Part shown: positions 9,449-18,542 of the stretch, one piece after another
Layout: each line of letters begins with the position of its first letter
How positions within the stretch are numbered: the stretch's first letter is position 1
NCBI GenBank assembly: GCA_029203105.1
Contig: CP119318.1
Span: forward strand, 572,501 to 636,500
DNA: 64,000 bases
Origin: Candidatus Kaistia colombiensis
GTDB taxonomy: Bacteria; Pseudomonadota; Alphaproteobacteria; Rhizobiales; Kaistiaceae
Direction: 5' to 3'
Program-made: the position numbers and the translations under genes
Notes under the pieces: generated by a model
The model's database searches: none
Seen by the model: the letters and a program-made list of their open reading frames with translations, nothing else
What the model was told of the DNA's origin: nothing

Positions 9449-9708
9449 GGCTTCGCCGCCATCCGCTTTCCGCGGACGCAACCTTCCAGCCGTTGACCGA
9501 AGCACGAACAAGAGCACCGGGCGCCCGGCAAGCGGACAAACAAAGCGGGCATTCGACGCAAGTTCCCCAGGGGGCATGGGCCAAGGGGGCGCCAGACCGT
9601 GACGTAGCCCCTCCTTGAAACCTGCAGAAGCCTAAGCGTCAAGGCAGGAATTCCTACCATTGATAAGGATGCTTGGCTTATTGAATCACCTCGTGATCCG
9701 ACGGCTCC

Positions 9709-11430
9709 CTAGTGGCTCTCGCGCGGCACGGCGTGGCCGCGGCAGCCGACCAGGAAGTCGAGGTCGGCGCCCTTGTCGGCCTGCAGCACGCGCTCGACAT
9801 AGAGCGACTGGTAGCCGCCCTCCATGGCCGGCTTCAGCGGCTGCCACAGCGCGCGACGACGGGCGAGCTCCTCGTCCGGGACGTCGAGATGCAACCGCCG
9901 GCCGGCGACGTCGAGCTCGATGAAATCACCGTCCTGGACCTGCGCCAGCGGGCCGCCGACCGCGGCTTCCGGCGCGGTGTGCAGCACGACGGTGCCGAAG
10001 GCGGTGCCGCTCATGCGCGCGTCGGAGATGCGGACCATGTCGCGCACGCCCTGCTGCAGCAGCTTGCGCGGAAGCGCCATGTTGCCGACCTCGGCCATGC
10101 CCGGATAGCCCTTCGGGCCGCAGTTCTTCAGCACCATGATGCAGCTGGCGTCGATGTCGAGATCGGGATCATCGACGCGCGCCTTGTAGTGATCGATGTC
10201 CTCGAACACGACGGCGCGGCCGCGATGCTGCATCAGTTCGGGCGAGGCGGCGGACGGTTTCAGGATGGCGCCATCGGGGGCGAGATTGCCGCGCAGCACG
10301 GCGATGCCGCCATCCTGCACCAGCGCCTTTTCACGCGGCAGGATGACATCGGGATCGAAATTCTCGACGCCGGCAATATTCTCGGCGATCGTCTGGCCGG
10401 TGACGGTCAGCGCGTCGAGATCGAGCCGGTCGCGGATCGCGTCCATGACCGCCGGGATGCCACCGGCATAGCAGAGGTCTTCCATCAGATATTTGCCCGA
10501 CGGCATCAGGTTGACGATGGTCGGGATATCACGACCAAAGGCGTCCCAGTCGTCGAGCGACAGGTCGACGCCGATGCGGCCGGCGATGGCCAGCAGATGC
10601 ACGACGGCGTTGGTCGAGCCGCCAATGGCGCCGTTCATGCGGATGGCATTGGCGAAGGCGGCGCGGGTCAGCACCTGCGACAGGCGTAGATCCTCGTTGA
10701 CCATGGCGACGGCGCGGCGGCCGGTCATCCGCGCCAGCCGGGCGCGGCGGGCGTCGACGGCCGGATAGGCGGCGTTGCCGGGCAGCGTGACGCCGAGCGA
10801 TTCCGCCATCGACGCCATGGTCGAGGCGGTGCCCATGGTCATGCAGTGACCGGGCGAGCGCGACATGGCGCTTTCCGCCGCCATGAAATGCTCATGGCTC
10901 ATCACGCCGGCGCGGACGTCCTCGGAGAACTTCCACACATCCGTGCCCGAGCCGATGTCCTTGCCGCGGAACTTGCCGTTCAGCATGGCGCCGCCGGAGA
11001 GCAGGATGGTCGGCAGGTCGCAGGAAGCGGCGCCCATCAGCAGCGACGGCGTGGTCTTGTCGCAGCCCGCCATCAGCACGACGCCGTCCATCGGATTGCC
11101 GCGGATCGCTTCCTCGACATCCATCGAGGCGAGGTTGCGGAACAGCATGGCGGTCGGGCGCAGATTGGATTCACCGCAGGAGAACACCGGGAATTCGAGC
11201 GGGAAGCCGCCGGCGTCGAGCACGCCCTTCTTCACTTCCTCGACCAGCGGCCGGAAATGGGCGTTGCAGGGCGTGAATTCGGAGAAAGTGTTGCAGATGC
11301 CGATCACCGGCCGGCCGTCGAACATGTCGTCCGGCAGGCCGCCATTCTTCATCCAGCTACGGTGAATGAAGGCGTCCTTGTCGAAGCCGCCAAACCAGGC
11401 CTGCGAGCGAAGGGGTGTCTTGCGGGTCAT
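9709..11430 (-). CDS. IlvD/Edd-family sugar-acid dehydratase (L-arabonate dehydratase-like)
   Basis: Full-length 573-residue IlvD/Edd enzyme with an iron-sulphur cluster site. The cysteines are at about 55 (TPCNAH), 123 (GCDKTTPS) and 196 (GHCMTMGTAST), and the C-terminal SDARMSGTAFGTVVLHTAPE is conserved. The text matches pentonate/hexonate dehydratases (FRPLVEEVKKGVLDAGGFPLE, GCRGHAVPRESH) better than dihydroxyacid dehydratase of branched-chain synthesis. It would convert an aldonic acid to its 2-keto-3-deoxy acid in the cytoplasm. It is the last gene of a minus-strand operon (ABC ATPase, GMC oxidoreductase, FadR regulator, dehydratase), facing the DapA-family gene expected to act next. Substrate (arabonate, xylonate, galactonate or similar) is inferred, not proven. 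Confidence 0.88.
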   Translation of the reverse strand: MTRKTPLRSQAWFGGFDKDAFIHRSWMKNGGLPDDMFDGRPVIGICNTFSEFTPCNAHFRPLVEEVKKGVLDAGGFPLEFPVFSCGESNLRPTAMLFRNLASMDVEEAIRGNPMDGVVLMAGCDKTTPSLLMGAASCDLPTILLSGGAMLNGKFRGKDIGSGTDVWKFSEDVRAGVMSHEHFMAAESAMSRSPGHCMTMGTASTMASMAESLGVTLPGNAAYPAVDARRARLARMTGRRAVAMVNEDLRLSQVLTRAAFANAIRMNGAIGGSTNAVVHLLAIAGRIGVDLSLDDWDAFGRDIPTIVNLMPSGKYLMEDLCYAGGIPAVMDAIRDRLDLDALTVTGQTIAENIAGVENFDPDVILPREKALVQDGGIAVLRGNLAPDGAILKPSAASPELMQHRGRAVVFEDIDHYKARVDDPDLDIDASCIMVLKNCGPKGYPGMAEVGNMALPRKLLQQGVRDMVRISDARMSGTAFGTVVLHTAPEAAVGGPLAQVQDGDFIELDVAGRRLHLDVPDEELARRRALWQPLKPAMEGGYQSLYVERVLQADKGADLDFLVGCRGHAVPRESH

Positions 11431-11483
11431 GTTTCCTCGAATCGATGCGCCGCGGGCGATGGCCCGCCGGGTGGTGGCGAATG

Positions 11484-12314
11484 TCAGGCTGTCTGGCCGC
11501 CGAGCAGACTGCGCGCGCGGCGCATCTTGGCGACATTCTCGATATTCTTGTGCAGCAGGGCCGTCATGATCGCGCGCGCCCGTTCGGGGTCGCGCTGGTG
11601 GATGGCCTCGGCGACCAGCTTGTGATCGTCCGGATAGCGCGAGGCGGCGTAGTCGACTTCGATCGCCAGCTCGAAATTGGCGCGGAGCACGACGAACACC
11701 GTCCGCATCAGGCTGAGCAGCATCTTGTTGTGGCAGGCCTCGAACAGCCGGCGGTGAAACAGGACATCCGCCTCGATGCCGGCAAATTTGTCCGGCGCGT
11801 TTTCCATCGCCTCATAGGCCTCGAACAGGCGCAGCACCTCGACCGTCGTCGCCGCGGTCGCGGCCAGTGCCGCCACCTGCGGCTCGATGATGGCGCGCAA
11901 CGCGCTCAATTCGTCGATCAGTTCGTCGCGCAGTTCCGGATGGTCCAGGTTCCACTGGATGACATCCGGGTCGAGATAGTTCCACTCGCCGCGCGGCAGC
12001 ACCATCATGCCGGTGCCGCGTCCGGCGAGGACGAGGCTCTTCGCCGACAGGATCTTGATCGCCTCGCGCACGACATTGCGGCCGACCCCGAGTTCAGCCG
12101 CGATCTCGGCTTCGACCGGCAGCGTCGCATCCGGCGGATAGCGGCCCCAGACGATGGCGCGACCGACCTGTTCGACGGCGTCGTCGACAAGGGTGCGAAC
12201 CTTCTTGCGCTCGGCAGGCCGACTGGCCCCACTCGGGGAGGAACGGTCAAGGACCACGATTTCTCTCACAACTCCGGCCGCCCCTCGGACGGCATCCTCA
12301 GGCGCGGATGTCAA
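11484..12314 (-). CDS. GntR/FadR-family transcriptional regulator
   Basis: 276 residues. An N-terminal winged helix (AIVWGRYPPDATLPVEAEIAAELGVGRNVVREAIKILSAKSLV, residues about 52-95) is followed by an FCD effector domain containing LRAIIEPQVAALAA, FHRRLFEACHNKML and the metal-binding-type histidine HKLVAEAI. FadR-type regulators usually repress nearby catabolic operons until a sugar acid or keto acid binds. It sits between the GMC oxidoreductase and the dehydratase in the same operon. The near-palindrome at 15201-15221 in the divergent control region is its most likely operator. The first 45 residues are poorly conserved, so a downstream start is possible. Confidence 0.85.
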   Translation of the reverse strand: MTSAPEDAVRGAAGVVREIVVLDRSSPSGASRPAERKKVRTLVDDAVEQVGRAIVWGRYPPDATLPVEAEIAAELGVGRNVVREAIKILSAKSLVLAGRGTGMMVLPRGEWNYLDPDVIQWNLDHPELRDELIDELSALRAIIEPQVAALAATAATTVEVLRLFEAYEAMENAPDKFAGIEADVLFHRRLFEACHNKMLLSLMRTVFVVLRANFELAIEVDYAASRYPDDHKLVAEAIHQRDPERARAIMTALLHKNIENVAKMRRARSLLGGQTA

Positions 12315-12354
12315 AGCCCCGCGCCTGCAACCATACAGGGCATCCCCCGCCCCG

Positions 12355-13989
12355 TCAGCGATCGAGCACCGCCGGCGCGACCGTCTCGTTCATCAGGATC
12401 GACACCGCCTTGTTGCCGAGCGCCAGCGCGATGGCGTTGGTGTTGGCGGAGGGAATGAACGGGATCGCCGCGCAATCGATGACCCGCAGGCCCTCGACGC
12501 CGCGCACGCGCAGCTTGCTGTCGAGCACCGCCATCGGATCGTCGTCGCGGCCCATGCGGGCCGAGCCGGACGGATGGTAGTTGGTCTTCACCGTCTTGGC
12601 GCAGAAGGCGGCGAGCTCGTCGTCGCTGACCTTGTCGGCGCCCGGCAGCAACTCTCCCTTGATGTTGGAGCCGACCGGCTCGGTCTGGAGCAGTTTCCGC
12701 GCGAAGCGCATCGAGGCGATCGTCAGCCGCAGATCGTCCGGATCGCCGAAGAAGTTGGAATCGACCACCGGCTTGGCCGCGGGATCGGCCGAGCGCAGCC
12801 TGACCGAGCCGCGCGCCTTCGGCCGCAGCAGGCAGGAGGTCAGCGTCACGCCATGCGTCGGCTGCATGTCGGTGACGTCGCGGTCGAGATAGACGATCGG
12901 CGCGCAATAGAGCTGCACGGTCGGCCGGTCGCCGCCGTCGGGATCGTAGAACAGGCAGGATTCGATGCCGGTCGTCGTCACCGGGCCGGTGCCGAACAGC
13001 ACGTATTGCAGGCCGTTGCGCAGCATCGGCCAGCCCTTGTCCTCACCGAAATAGCCGCTCGCCCGCTTGGTCGTGGCGATGACCGGCACCTCGTGATGGT
13101 CCTGCAGGTTCTGGCCGACGCCGGCCAGGTCGGTATGGACGGCGATGCCGTGTTCCCTGAGATGCGCCTCGGGGCCGATGCCGGACAGCATCAGCAGCTT
13201 CGCCGTGTTGTAGGTGCCGGTCGCGACCAGCACTTCCTGATCGGCCCGCGCCTCGATGCGCTTGCCTTCGTGGACATATTCGACGCCGACGGCGCGGCTG
13301 CCCTCGATCAGGATGCGCGTCACCAGCGCCTCCGTGACGACGGTCAGGCGCTGGTCGTCCATCACCTGCGACAGGAAGGAGAACACCGCATCGCTGCGGC
13401 GCATCTTGCCGTTCACGACGCCCATGGTGTGCTGCATGACGCCGACGCCGTTCTGCCGCGCGCCGTTGAAATCCGGGTTGTAGGGAATGCCGACGCCCTG
13501 GGCGGCGAGGATATAATCGCGCGTCATTTCGCAGAGCTGGCCAGGATCGGAAACCAGCAGGCTGCCGTCGATGCCGTGATAGGCGTCGTTGAACTTCTGG
13601 TTCTTTTCCAGCGCCTTGAAGTGCGGCAGCAGGTCGGCATAGCTCCAACCGGTGTTGCCGCCGAGAAACGCGTCCCAATGGTCGTAGTCATCGCGCTGGC
13701 CGCGCATATAGACCATGGCGTTGACCGAGCTGCCGCCACCGAGAACCTTGGCCTGCGGCACGATCGGGCCGCGGCCGCCGAGGCGCGGCTGCTCGACCGT
13801 GTGGTGCATCTCGAGGAAATCCTCGCGGCCGAGATATTTCATGTAGCCGGCCGGCATCTGCATCAGCTTGGCGTAGTGCGACGGACCGCGCTCGATCAGC
13901 AGCACCCGGGCGCCATGGTCGCGAACCAGGCGGGTTGCCGCGACGCAGGCGGACGAGCCGCCGCCGGCGATGATGTAGTCAAAGGCCAT
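12355..13989 (-). CDS. GMC-family FAD oxidoreductase (choline dehydrogenase-like)
   Basis: Intact 544-residue GMC flavoprotein. It has an N-terminal dinucleotide fold (MAFDYIIAGGGSSACVAATRL), GMC signature 1 (GPIVPQAKVLGGGSSVNAMVYMRG), signature 2 (GTYNTAKLLMLSGIGP) and a C-terminal NYHPSGSARMG plus SANTNAIALALGNKA, where the histidines act as catalytic base. GMC enzymes oxidise alcohols, including sugars and polyols, with FAD. Within this operon it is the natural candidate for oxidising the imported sugar to a lactone or keto-sugar before the dehydratase acts. It lies 14 bp downstream of the ABC ATPase gene. A choline role is less likely because no bet genes are present. Confidence 0.88.
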   Translation of the reverse strand: MAFDYIIAGGGSSACVAATRLVRDHGARVLLIERGPSHYAKLMQMPAGYMKYLGREDFLEMHHTVEQPRLGGRGPIVPQAKVLGGGSSVNAMVYMRGQRDDYDHWDAFLGGNTGWSYADLLPHFKALEKNQKFNDAYHGIDGSLLVSDPGQLCEMTRDYILAAQGVGIPYNPDFNGARQNGVGVMQHTMGVVNGKMRRSDAVFSFLSQVMDDQRLTVVTEALVTRILIEGSRAVGVEYVHEGKRIEARADQEVLVATGTYNTAKLLMLSGIGPEAHLREHGIAVHTDLAGVGQNLQDHHEVPVIATTKRASGYFGEDKGWPMLRNGLQYVLFGTGPVTTTGIESCLFYDPDGGDRPTVQLYCAPIVYLDRDVTDMQPTHGVTLTSCLLRPKARGSVRLRSADPAAKPVVDSNFFGDPDDLRLTIASMRFARKLLQTEPVGSNIKGELLPGADKVSDDELAAFCAKTVKTNYHPSGSARMGRDDDPMAVLDSKLRVRGVEGLRVIDCAAIPFIPSANTNAIALALGNKAVSILMNETVAPAVLDR

Positions 13990-14003
13990 GAGGATCGGTC
14001 CTG

Positions 14004-15059
14004 TCAGAAGCGAAGGCGCTTTTCGCTCTTCGTATCGAAGAGGAAAATGGTTTCCGGGCGAATGCGCAAGCCGACGCGCTCATCGAGTTGCGGCCGGAAG
14101 GATGCATCGGCCATCACCGTCATCCGCGTCTCGCCCAGTTGCACCGTGATCTGCATGCCGGAGCCGGTATATTCGACCGAATAGACGGAGCCGACGACAT
14201 CGGCCTCGTCCGGCGAGGCGACGACAATGTGGTCGGGACGAACCCCGAGCGTCACGGCGCCGCCATGCTGGACCGGGAAACCACGAAGACGGACGCCGGG
14301 CGCCGTGAACTCGCCATCAGCCATTGTGCCGGCGATCAGGTTCATCGGCGGCGAGCCGATAAAAGTGGCGACGAACAGCGACGCCGGATCCTCGTAGATC
14401 TCCTCCGGCGTGCCGAGCTGAACGATCTTGCCCTTGTTCATCACGGCGACCCGGGTCGCCAGCGTCATCGCCTCGATCTGGTCGTGCGTCACATAGATGG
14501 TGGTCGTCTTCAGCTCGTGATGCAGGCGCTTCAGCTCGGCGCGCATCGAGACGCGCAGGATGGCGTCGAGATTGGAGAGCGGCTCGTCCATCAGGAAGAG
14601 GTTCGGTGTGCGCACGATGGCGCGGGCGAGCGCGACGCGCTGGCGCTGGCCGCCGGAAAGCGCGCGTGGGCGGCGCTCGAGCAGCGTTTCGAGATGCACC
14701 TTTTCCGCCGCCGACTGGACGCGCCGCTGGCGCTCGGCCGCCGGCAGATTGCGCAGCTTCAGCGGGTACTCGATGTTCTCGCCGACGGTGAAATGCGGGT
14801 AGAGGCCGTAGTTCTGGAACACCATGGCGATGTCACGGTCGCGCGCCGGCCGATCATTGACCCGTTCGCCGCCGATCAGGATATCGCCACCGGAGACAGG
14901 TTCCAGCCCGGCGATCATCCGCATCGTCGTCGTCTTGCCGCAACCCGACGGCCCGAGCAGCACCAGGAATTCCTGATGCGCGATCTCCAGATTGAGATCC
15001 TGGATGGCAGCGAAATTGCCCCAGCGTTTCGACACGCCACGCAGCTCTACGTCGACCAA
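14004..15059 (-). CDS. ABC transporter ATP-binding protein, MalK/UgpC type (importer 1)
   Basis: 351 residues with Walker A LLGPSGCGKTT (about 35-45), Q-loop VFQNYGLYPH, signature LSGGQRQRVALARAI, Walker B LFLMDEPLSNLDA and switch H in YVTHDQIEAMTL. A C-terminal TOBE/OB-fold tail (VTLGVRPDHIVV ... GLRIRPETIFLF) is typical of carbohydrate (CUT1) importers. It is the first gene of the minus operon and is transcribed divergently from the binding protein and two permeases at 15.3-18.5 kb. Those genes lack an ATPase of their own, so this one very probably energises that importer. Confidence 0.92.
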   Translation of the reverse strand: MVDVELRGVSKRWGNFAAIQDLNLEIAHQEFLVLLGPSGCGKTTTMRMIAGLEPVSGGDILIGGERVNDRPARDRDIAMVFQNYGLYPHFTVGENIEYPLKLRNLPAAERQRRVQSAAEKVHLETLLERRPRALSGGQRQRVALARAIVRTPNLFLMDEPLSNLDAILRVSMRAELKRLHHELKTTTIYVTHDQIEAMTLATRVAVMNKGKIVQLGTPEEIYEDPASLFVATFIGSPPMNLIAGTMADGEFTAPGVRLRGFPVQHGGAVTLGVRPDHIVVASPDEADVVGSVYSVEYTGSGMQITVQLGETRMTVMADASFRPQLDERVGLRIRPETIFLFDTKSEKRLRF

Positions 15060-15200
15060 ATCAACCTCCCCTACTCCTCACCCTGGCCCGGCGGACGCGT
15101 CCTCTATCCTACGCACCCGCCTCGCCATCGGGCTCGGGAGGCCGGAGGACCGGCTTGACTTTCCCTCGCCACGAGTCCCATTCTTATCATCACTAAATCC

Positions 15201-15221
15201 TACTTATCAAGTTGATGAGTA
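15201..15221. promoter_or_regulatory. Operator candidate in the divergent control region of importer 1
   Basis: A 21-bp inverted repeat centred on G15211, with nine of ten base pairs complementary. Its core ATCAAGTTGAT is a perfect 11-bp palindrome and the outer arms TACT/AGTA also pair. It lies between the divergent ABC ATPase operon (start 15059) and binding-protein operon (start 15308). On the minus strand a candidate -35 TTGATA (15205-15210) overlaps it, with GATAAG 16 bp downstream, so binding would block that promoter. The FadR-type regulator at 11.5-12.3 kb is the likely ligand. Confidence 0.6.
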
Positions 15222-15307
15222 TGATGAGGCTCGCCGCAGGAGGCGACGGGCCGGCCGGACGCAGGATGCAAATCGTCCGTCCTGTGCGTATCAATTCGGG
15301 AGGAACC

Positions 15308-16699
15308 ATGTCGAAATCCGTTCTGCCGCCCAAGGGTGGACTGCATCTGCCGATCACCCGCCGCAGCCTGCTGCAGGCGACCGCGATCCTGTCCGGCGCC
15401 GGCCTTCTGTCGGTGAGCGGCGTGCCTGTCTGGGCCAGCGAAGTCTTCGACGACATCAAGGGCCAGTGGGAATCGGCCAACATGGACTGGAAGCGCCAGA
15501 GCGGCGCGACGATCGTCCTCAACGGCGTCCAGCATCCATGGATGGACGCGATCACGCCGCTGGTGCAGCATTTCACCAAGCTGACCGGCATCGAGGTCAA
15601 GGTCCAGACGCAGTCGGAATCGGAATACATCGCCTCGCTGCCGGTGAAGCTCGGCGCCAAGAGCACGACGCCTGATATCTACATGGTGTGGGCGCTTGGC
15701 CAGGCCGTCACCGCCGGCTGGCTCGAGCCGCTCGGCCCGATGTTCGCCGACCCGAAGCTGACCGACCTCGCCTGGTGGGACGTGGACGATCTGTTCCCGT
15801 CGACGCGCGCCTACCAGACCTGGGCTGATGGCAACCAGTATGTCGTCTCGGTCACGGCCGAGGCGCAGACGCTGTTCGCCAACAAGACGATGCTGGACGA
15901 GAAGGGCCTGCCGCTGCCGAAGACCATGAACGAGCTGCTCGCCACGGCGAAGGCGCTGAAGACCGACGACGTCGCCGGCATCGCCATGCGCGCCAAGTCG
16001 GGTGACGGTGCCACCTGGCCGGCCGGCGGCTTCGTCTTCTCCTATGGCGGCGCGATCATCGGCCTCGACGGCAAGGTCGCGGTCGACCAGCCCGAGGCGG
16101 TCGCCGCCATCGACATGTACGGCAAGCTGCTGCGCGAGGCCGGTCCGATCGGCGTCGGCAACTACCACTGGATGGAATGCCTGAACGACTTCATGGCCGG
16201 CGCGGTGGCCATCTCGAGCGATTCGTCCAATTTCGCCACCGACATCGGCAACAAGGACAAGAGCGCCGTCGCCGGACAGGCTGTCTATGGCGGCATGCCG
16301 ACCGCCCCCGGCAAGCCGGCCAAGCCGAACATCTACAACTGGACGATCGGCATGAACCCGAACGCCGCCAACAAGGATGCGGCCTTCCTGTTCCTGCTCT
16401 GGGCGACCTCGAAGCCGACGGCGGCAATGGCCGCGGCGGCCGGCCTCGCCACCCAGCGCACCTCAGCCTGGAAGACCAGCGCCTTCGGCGAGCGCTTCGG
16501 CGAGCAGGCCGTGTCGGCGGTGCTGGAAAACCTCAACGTCGCCGACGCCGACCTGATGAAGGCGACCTGGTTCCATGCCAAGGGCCCGCAGATCCTCGAC
16601 GCCTTCGGCATCGGCGTCAACGAGGTGGTGACGGGCGCCAAGGATGCGCAATCGGCGATGACGGCGGCGGCGGAGAAGATGCGGGCGGCGATCGGCTGA
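15308..16699 (+). CDS. Sugar ABC transporter substrate-binding protein (importer 1)
   Basis: A 463-residue periplasmic binding protein of the carbohydrate (family 1) type. The start at 15308 is set by GGGAGG 5 bp upstream. The N-terminus has a twin-arginine-like signal (ITRRSLLQATAILSGAGLLSVSG) with cleavage probably near VWASEV, suggesting Tat export. The body shows the usual two-lobe pattern (ATPDIYMVWALGQAVTAGWLEPL, GFVFSYGGAIIGLDGKVAVDQPEAVAAIDMYGKL, MAGAVAISSDSSNF). It leads the operon binding protein-permease-permease-DapA. The ligand is unknown; the context suggests a sugar or sugar acid handled by the dehydratase operon opposite. Confidence 0.9.
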   Translation: MSKSVLPPKGGLHLPITRRSLLQATAILSGAGLLSVSGVPVWASEVFDDIKGQWESANMDWKRQSGATIVLNGVQHPWMDAITPLVQHFTKLTGIEVKVQTQSESEYIASLPVKLGAKSTTPDIYMVWALGQAVTAGWLEPLGPMFADPKLTDLAWWDVDDLFPSTRAYQTWADGNQYVVSVTAEAQTLFANKTMLDEKGLPLPKTMNELLATAKALKTDDVAGIAMRAKSGDGATWPAGGFVFSYGGAIIGLDGKVAVDQPEAVAAIDMYGKLLREAGPIGVGNYHWMECLNDFMAGAVAISSDSSNFATDIGNKDKSAVAGQAVYGGMPTAPGKPAKPNIYNWTIGMNPNAANKDAAFLFLLWATSKPTAAMAAAAGLATQRTSAWKTSAFGERFGEQAVSAVLENLNVADADLMKATWFHAKGPQILDAFGIGVNEVVTGAKDAQSAMTAAAEKMRAAIG

Positions 16700-16764
16700 T
16701 CCTCCGCTTCTTTTCGAAACTGGCGGGGTGGCGCGAGCCGCCCCGCATCTGACTGGATTCCAAG

Positions 16765-17658
16765 ATGCGCTCCTCAGCCGCCCGCAGCCGCAACCGCTTC
16801 ATCCTGCTCATGCTCGCCCCGGCCACGGTGCTGCTGGCCGGACTGACGCTCATTCCGTTCATCGTCAGCGTCGGCTTTTCGCTGACCAATTATTCGCTGA
16901 CCGCGCCGAACGACATCGCCTTTGTCGGCCTCGGCAACTATCTCGCATTGTTCTCGAGCAGCGAATTCTGGAACGCCGCCTGGGTGACGGTGCAGTTCAC
17001 CGTCGTCGCGGTCGGGCTGCAGCTCGTGCTCGGCGTCGGTATCGCCGCCCTGCTGCATCATGAGACGCGGGCGGTCTCGGCGCTACGGCTGATCTACCTG
17101 CTGCCGATGGCGATCACGCCAGTGGCGGCGGTCTTCACCTTCCGCATGATGTTCAATCCGACGCTCGGCGTGTTCAACTACATCCTGAAGAGCATGGGCC
17201 TGCCGGCGCAGGACTGGCTCGGCTCGCCGACCATGGCGCTGGCGTCGCTGATCCTGGTCGACAGCTGGCAGTGGACGCCGTTCATCCTGCTGATCGCGGC
17301 CGGCGGTCTCGCGGCGCTCGACGAGGAGCCGCTGGAGGCGGCGCGCATGGACGGCGCCGGGCCGATGGCGATCTTCTTCCAGCACACGCTGCCGATGCTG
17401 TTTCCCTATCTCGCCGTCGCCATCGTCTTCCGCTCGATCGACGCCTTCAAGACCTTCGACATCATCTTCGTCCTGACCAATGGCGGGCCGGGCATCGCTA
17501 CGCGCACGCTGAACCTGCTCGCCTACAAGCAGGGCATCGAGTTTCTCTCCATGGGCTATGCGGCTGCTATCGCCATCGTCATGCTCATCGTCACCATCGT
17601 CGCCAGCCAGCTGTTCCTGCGGCGGGTCGACCTGTTCAAACCCAAGGCGGCGCTCTGA
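16765..17658 (+). CDS. Carbohydrate ABC transporter permease, MalF type (importer 1)
   Basis: 297 residues with six hydrophobic helices, beginning RFILLMLAPATVLLAGLTLIPF, and the cytoplasmic EAA loop EAARMDGAGPMAIFFQHTLP that contacts the ATPase. FVLTNGGPGIATRTLNLLAYK near the C-terminus is a CUT1 permease hallmark. Its stop codon overlaps the ATG of the second permease (TGATG), so the two are translationally coupled. Confidence 0.92.
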   Translation: MRSSAARSRNRFILLMLAPATVLLAGLTLIPFIVSVGFSLTNYSLTAPNDIAFVGLGNYLALFSSSEFWNAAWVTVQFTVVAVGLQLVLGVGIAALLHHETRAVSALRLIYLLPMAITPVAAVFTFRMMFNPTLGVFNYILKSMGLPAQDWLGSPTMALASLILVDSWQWTPFILLIAAGGLAALDEEPLEAARMDGAGPMAIFFQHTLPMLFPYLAVAIVFRSIDAFKTFDIIFVLTNGGPGIATRTLNLLAYKQGIEFLSMGYAAAIAIVMLIVTIVASQLFLRRVDLFKPKAAL

Positions 17659-18542
17659 TGGCCGAAATGTCCATGACCGACCCGATGGGGCGGCAGATCC
17701 TGCAGCCGCTCACCGCGACGACCCGCATCGCCCGCGCTGTTGCCCCCTGGCTGCGTCGGCTGATCCTCTGGGTCTTCGCGATCTGGTGCCTTTTCCCGAT
17801 CTACTGGCTCGCCACCATGAGCCTGAAGCGGCAGGTCGACGCCATGGCGCGGACGCCGCGCTTCTGGTTTCAGCCGATCTGGGACAACTACCTCGCGGTC
17901 ATCTCGGCCGGCGACATCTGGGGCTATTTCGGCTCGTCGCTGATCGTCGCCCTGGCGACGACGGCTGTCGCCCTCGCCCTCGGCATTCCGACCGCCTATG
18001 TGCTGGCGCGCTATCGCTTCCGCGGCAATTCCGATTTCGGTTTCTGGATCCTGTCGACCCGGATGACGCCGCCGGTCGCCATGCTGATCCCGTTCTTCGT
18101 GCTCTATGTGCGCACCGGGCTGATGGACACCTATCCGGGCCTCGTCATCGCCCATGTCGCGATCAATCTCTCCATCGTCGTCTGGCTGATGAAGGGGTTC
18201 TTCGAGGACCTGCCGAGCGAGCTGGAGGAAGCGGCCTTCATGGATGGCGCCACCTATTTCCAGGCCTTCCGGCAGATCTGCCTGCCGGTGGCGCTGCCGG
18301 GTATTGCCGCCGTCGCCATCCTGTCGTTCCTGTTCTCCTGGAACGAGTTCCTGTTCTCGCTGGTGCTGTCGAACGAGATTCGCACGGTGCCGGTCGGCCT
18401 CTACTCCTTCGTCGGCTACCAGCAGGTGCGCTGGGGCGAACTGTCCGCCTCGGCCGTGCTGATGCTGGTGCCGGTGCTTGCCTTCGTCTTCATTTTCCAG
18501 AAGCAGCTCGTTCGCGGCCTCACCATGGGAGCCACCAAATGA
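17658..18542 (+). CDS. Carbohydrate ABC transporter permease, MalG type (importer 1)
   Basis: 294 residues. The membrane domain starts with LILWVFAIWCLFPIYWLATMSLK, and the EAA loop is EEAAFMDGATYFQAFRQICLP. SFLFSWNEFLFSLVL and the C-terminal KQLVRGLTMGATK are typical of MalG-type subunits. The start overlaps the previous stop by one base and its own stop overlaps the next gene's ATG (AAATGA), so binding protein, permeases and DapA-family enzyme form one tightly coupled operon. Confidence 0.92.
   Translation: MAEMSMTDPMGRQILQPLTATTRIARAVAPWLRRLILWVFAIWCLFPIYWLATMSLKRQVDAMARTPRFWFQPIWDNYLAVISAGDIWGYFGSSLIVALATTAVALALGIPTAYVLARYRFRGNSDFGFWILSTRMTPPVAMLIPFFVLYVRTGLMDTYPGLVIAHVAINLSIVVWLMKGFFEDLPSELEEAAFMDGATYFQAFRQICLPVALPGIAAVAILSFLFSWNEFLFSLVLSNEIRTVPVGLYSFVGYQQVRWGELSASAVLMLVPVLAFVFIFQKQLVRGLTMGATK

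Noticed and set aside
9709..11430. Assignment of the dehydratase as IlvD of branched-chain amino-acid synthesis
   Set aside because: Sequence blocks and the operon (importer, GMC enzyme, FadR regulator) fit the pentonate/hexonate dehydratase branch better.
12355..13989. BetA choline dehydrogenase
   Set aside because: Only the general GMC signatures match; no betB, betI or choline transporter is present and the context is sugar-acid catabolism.
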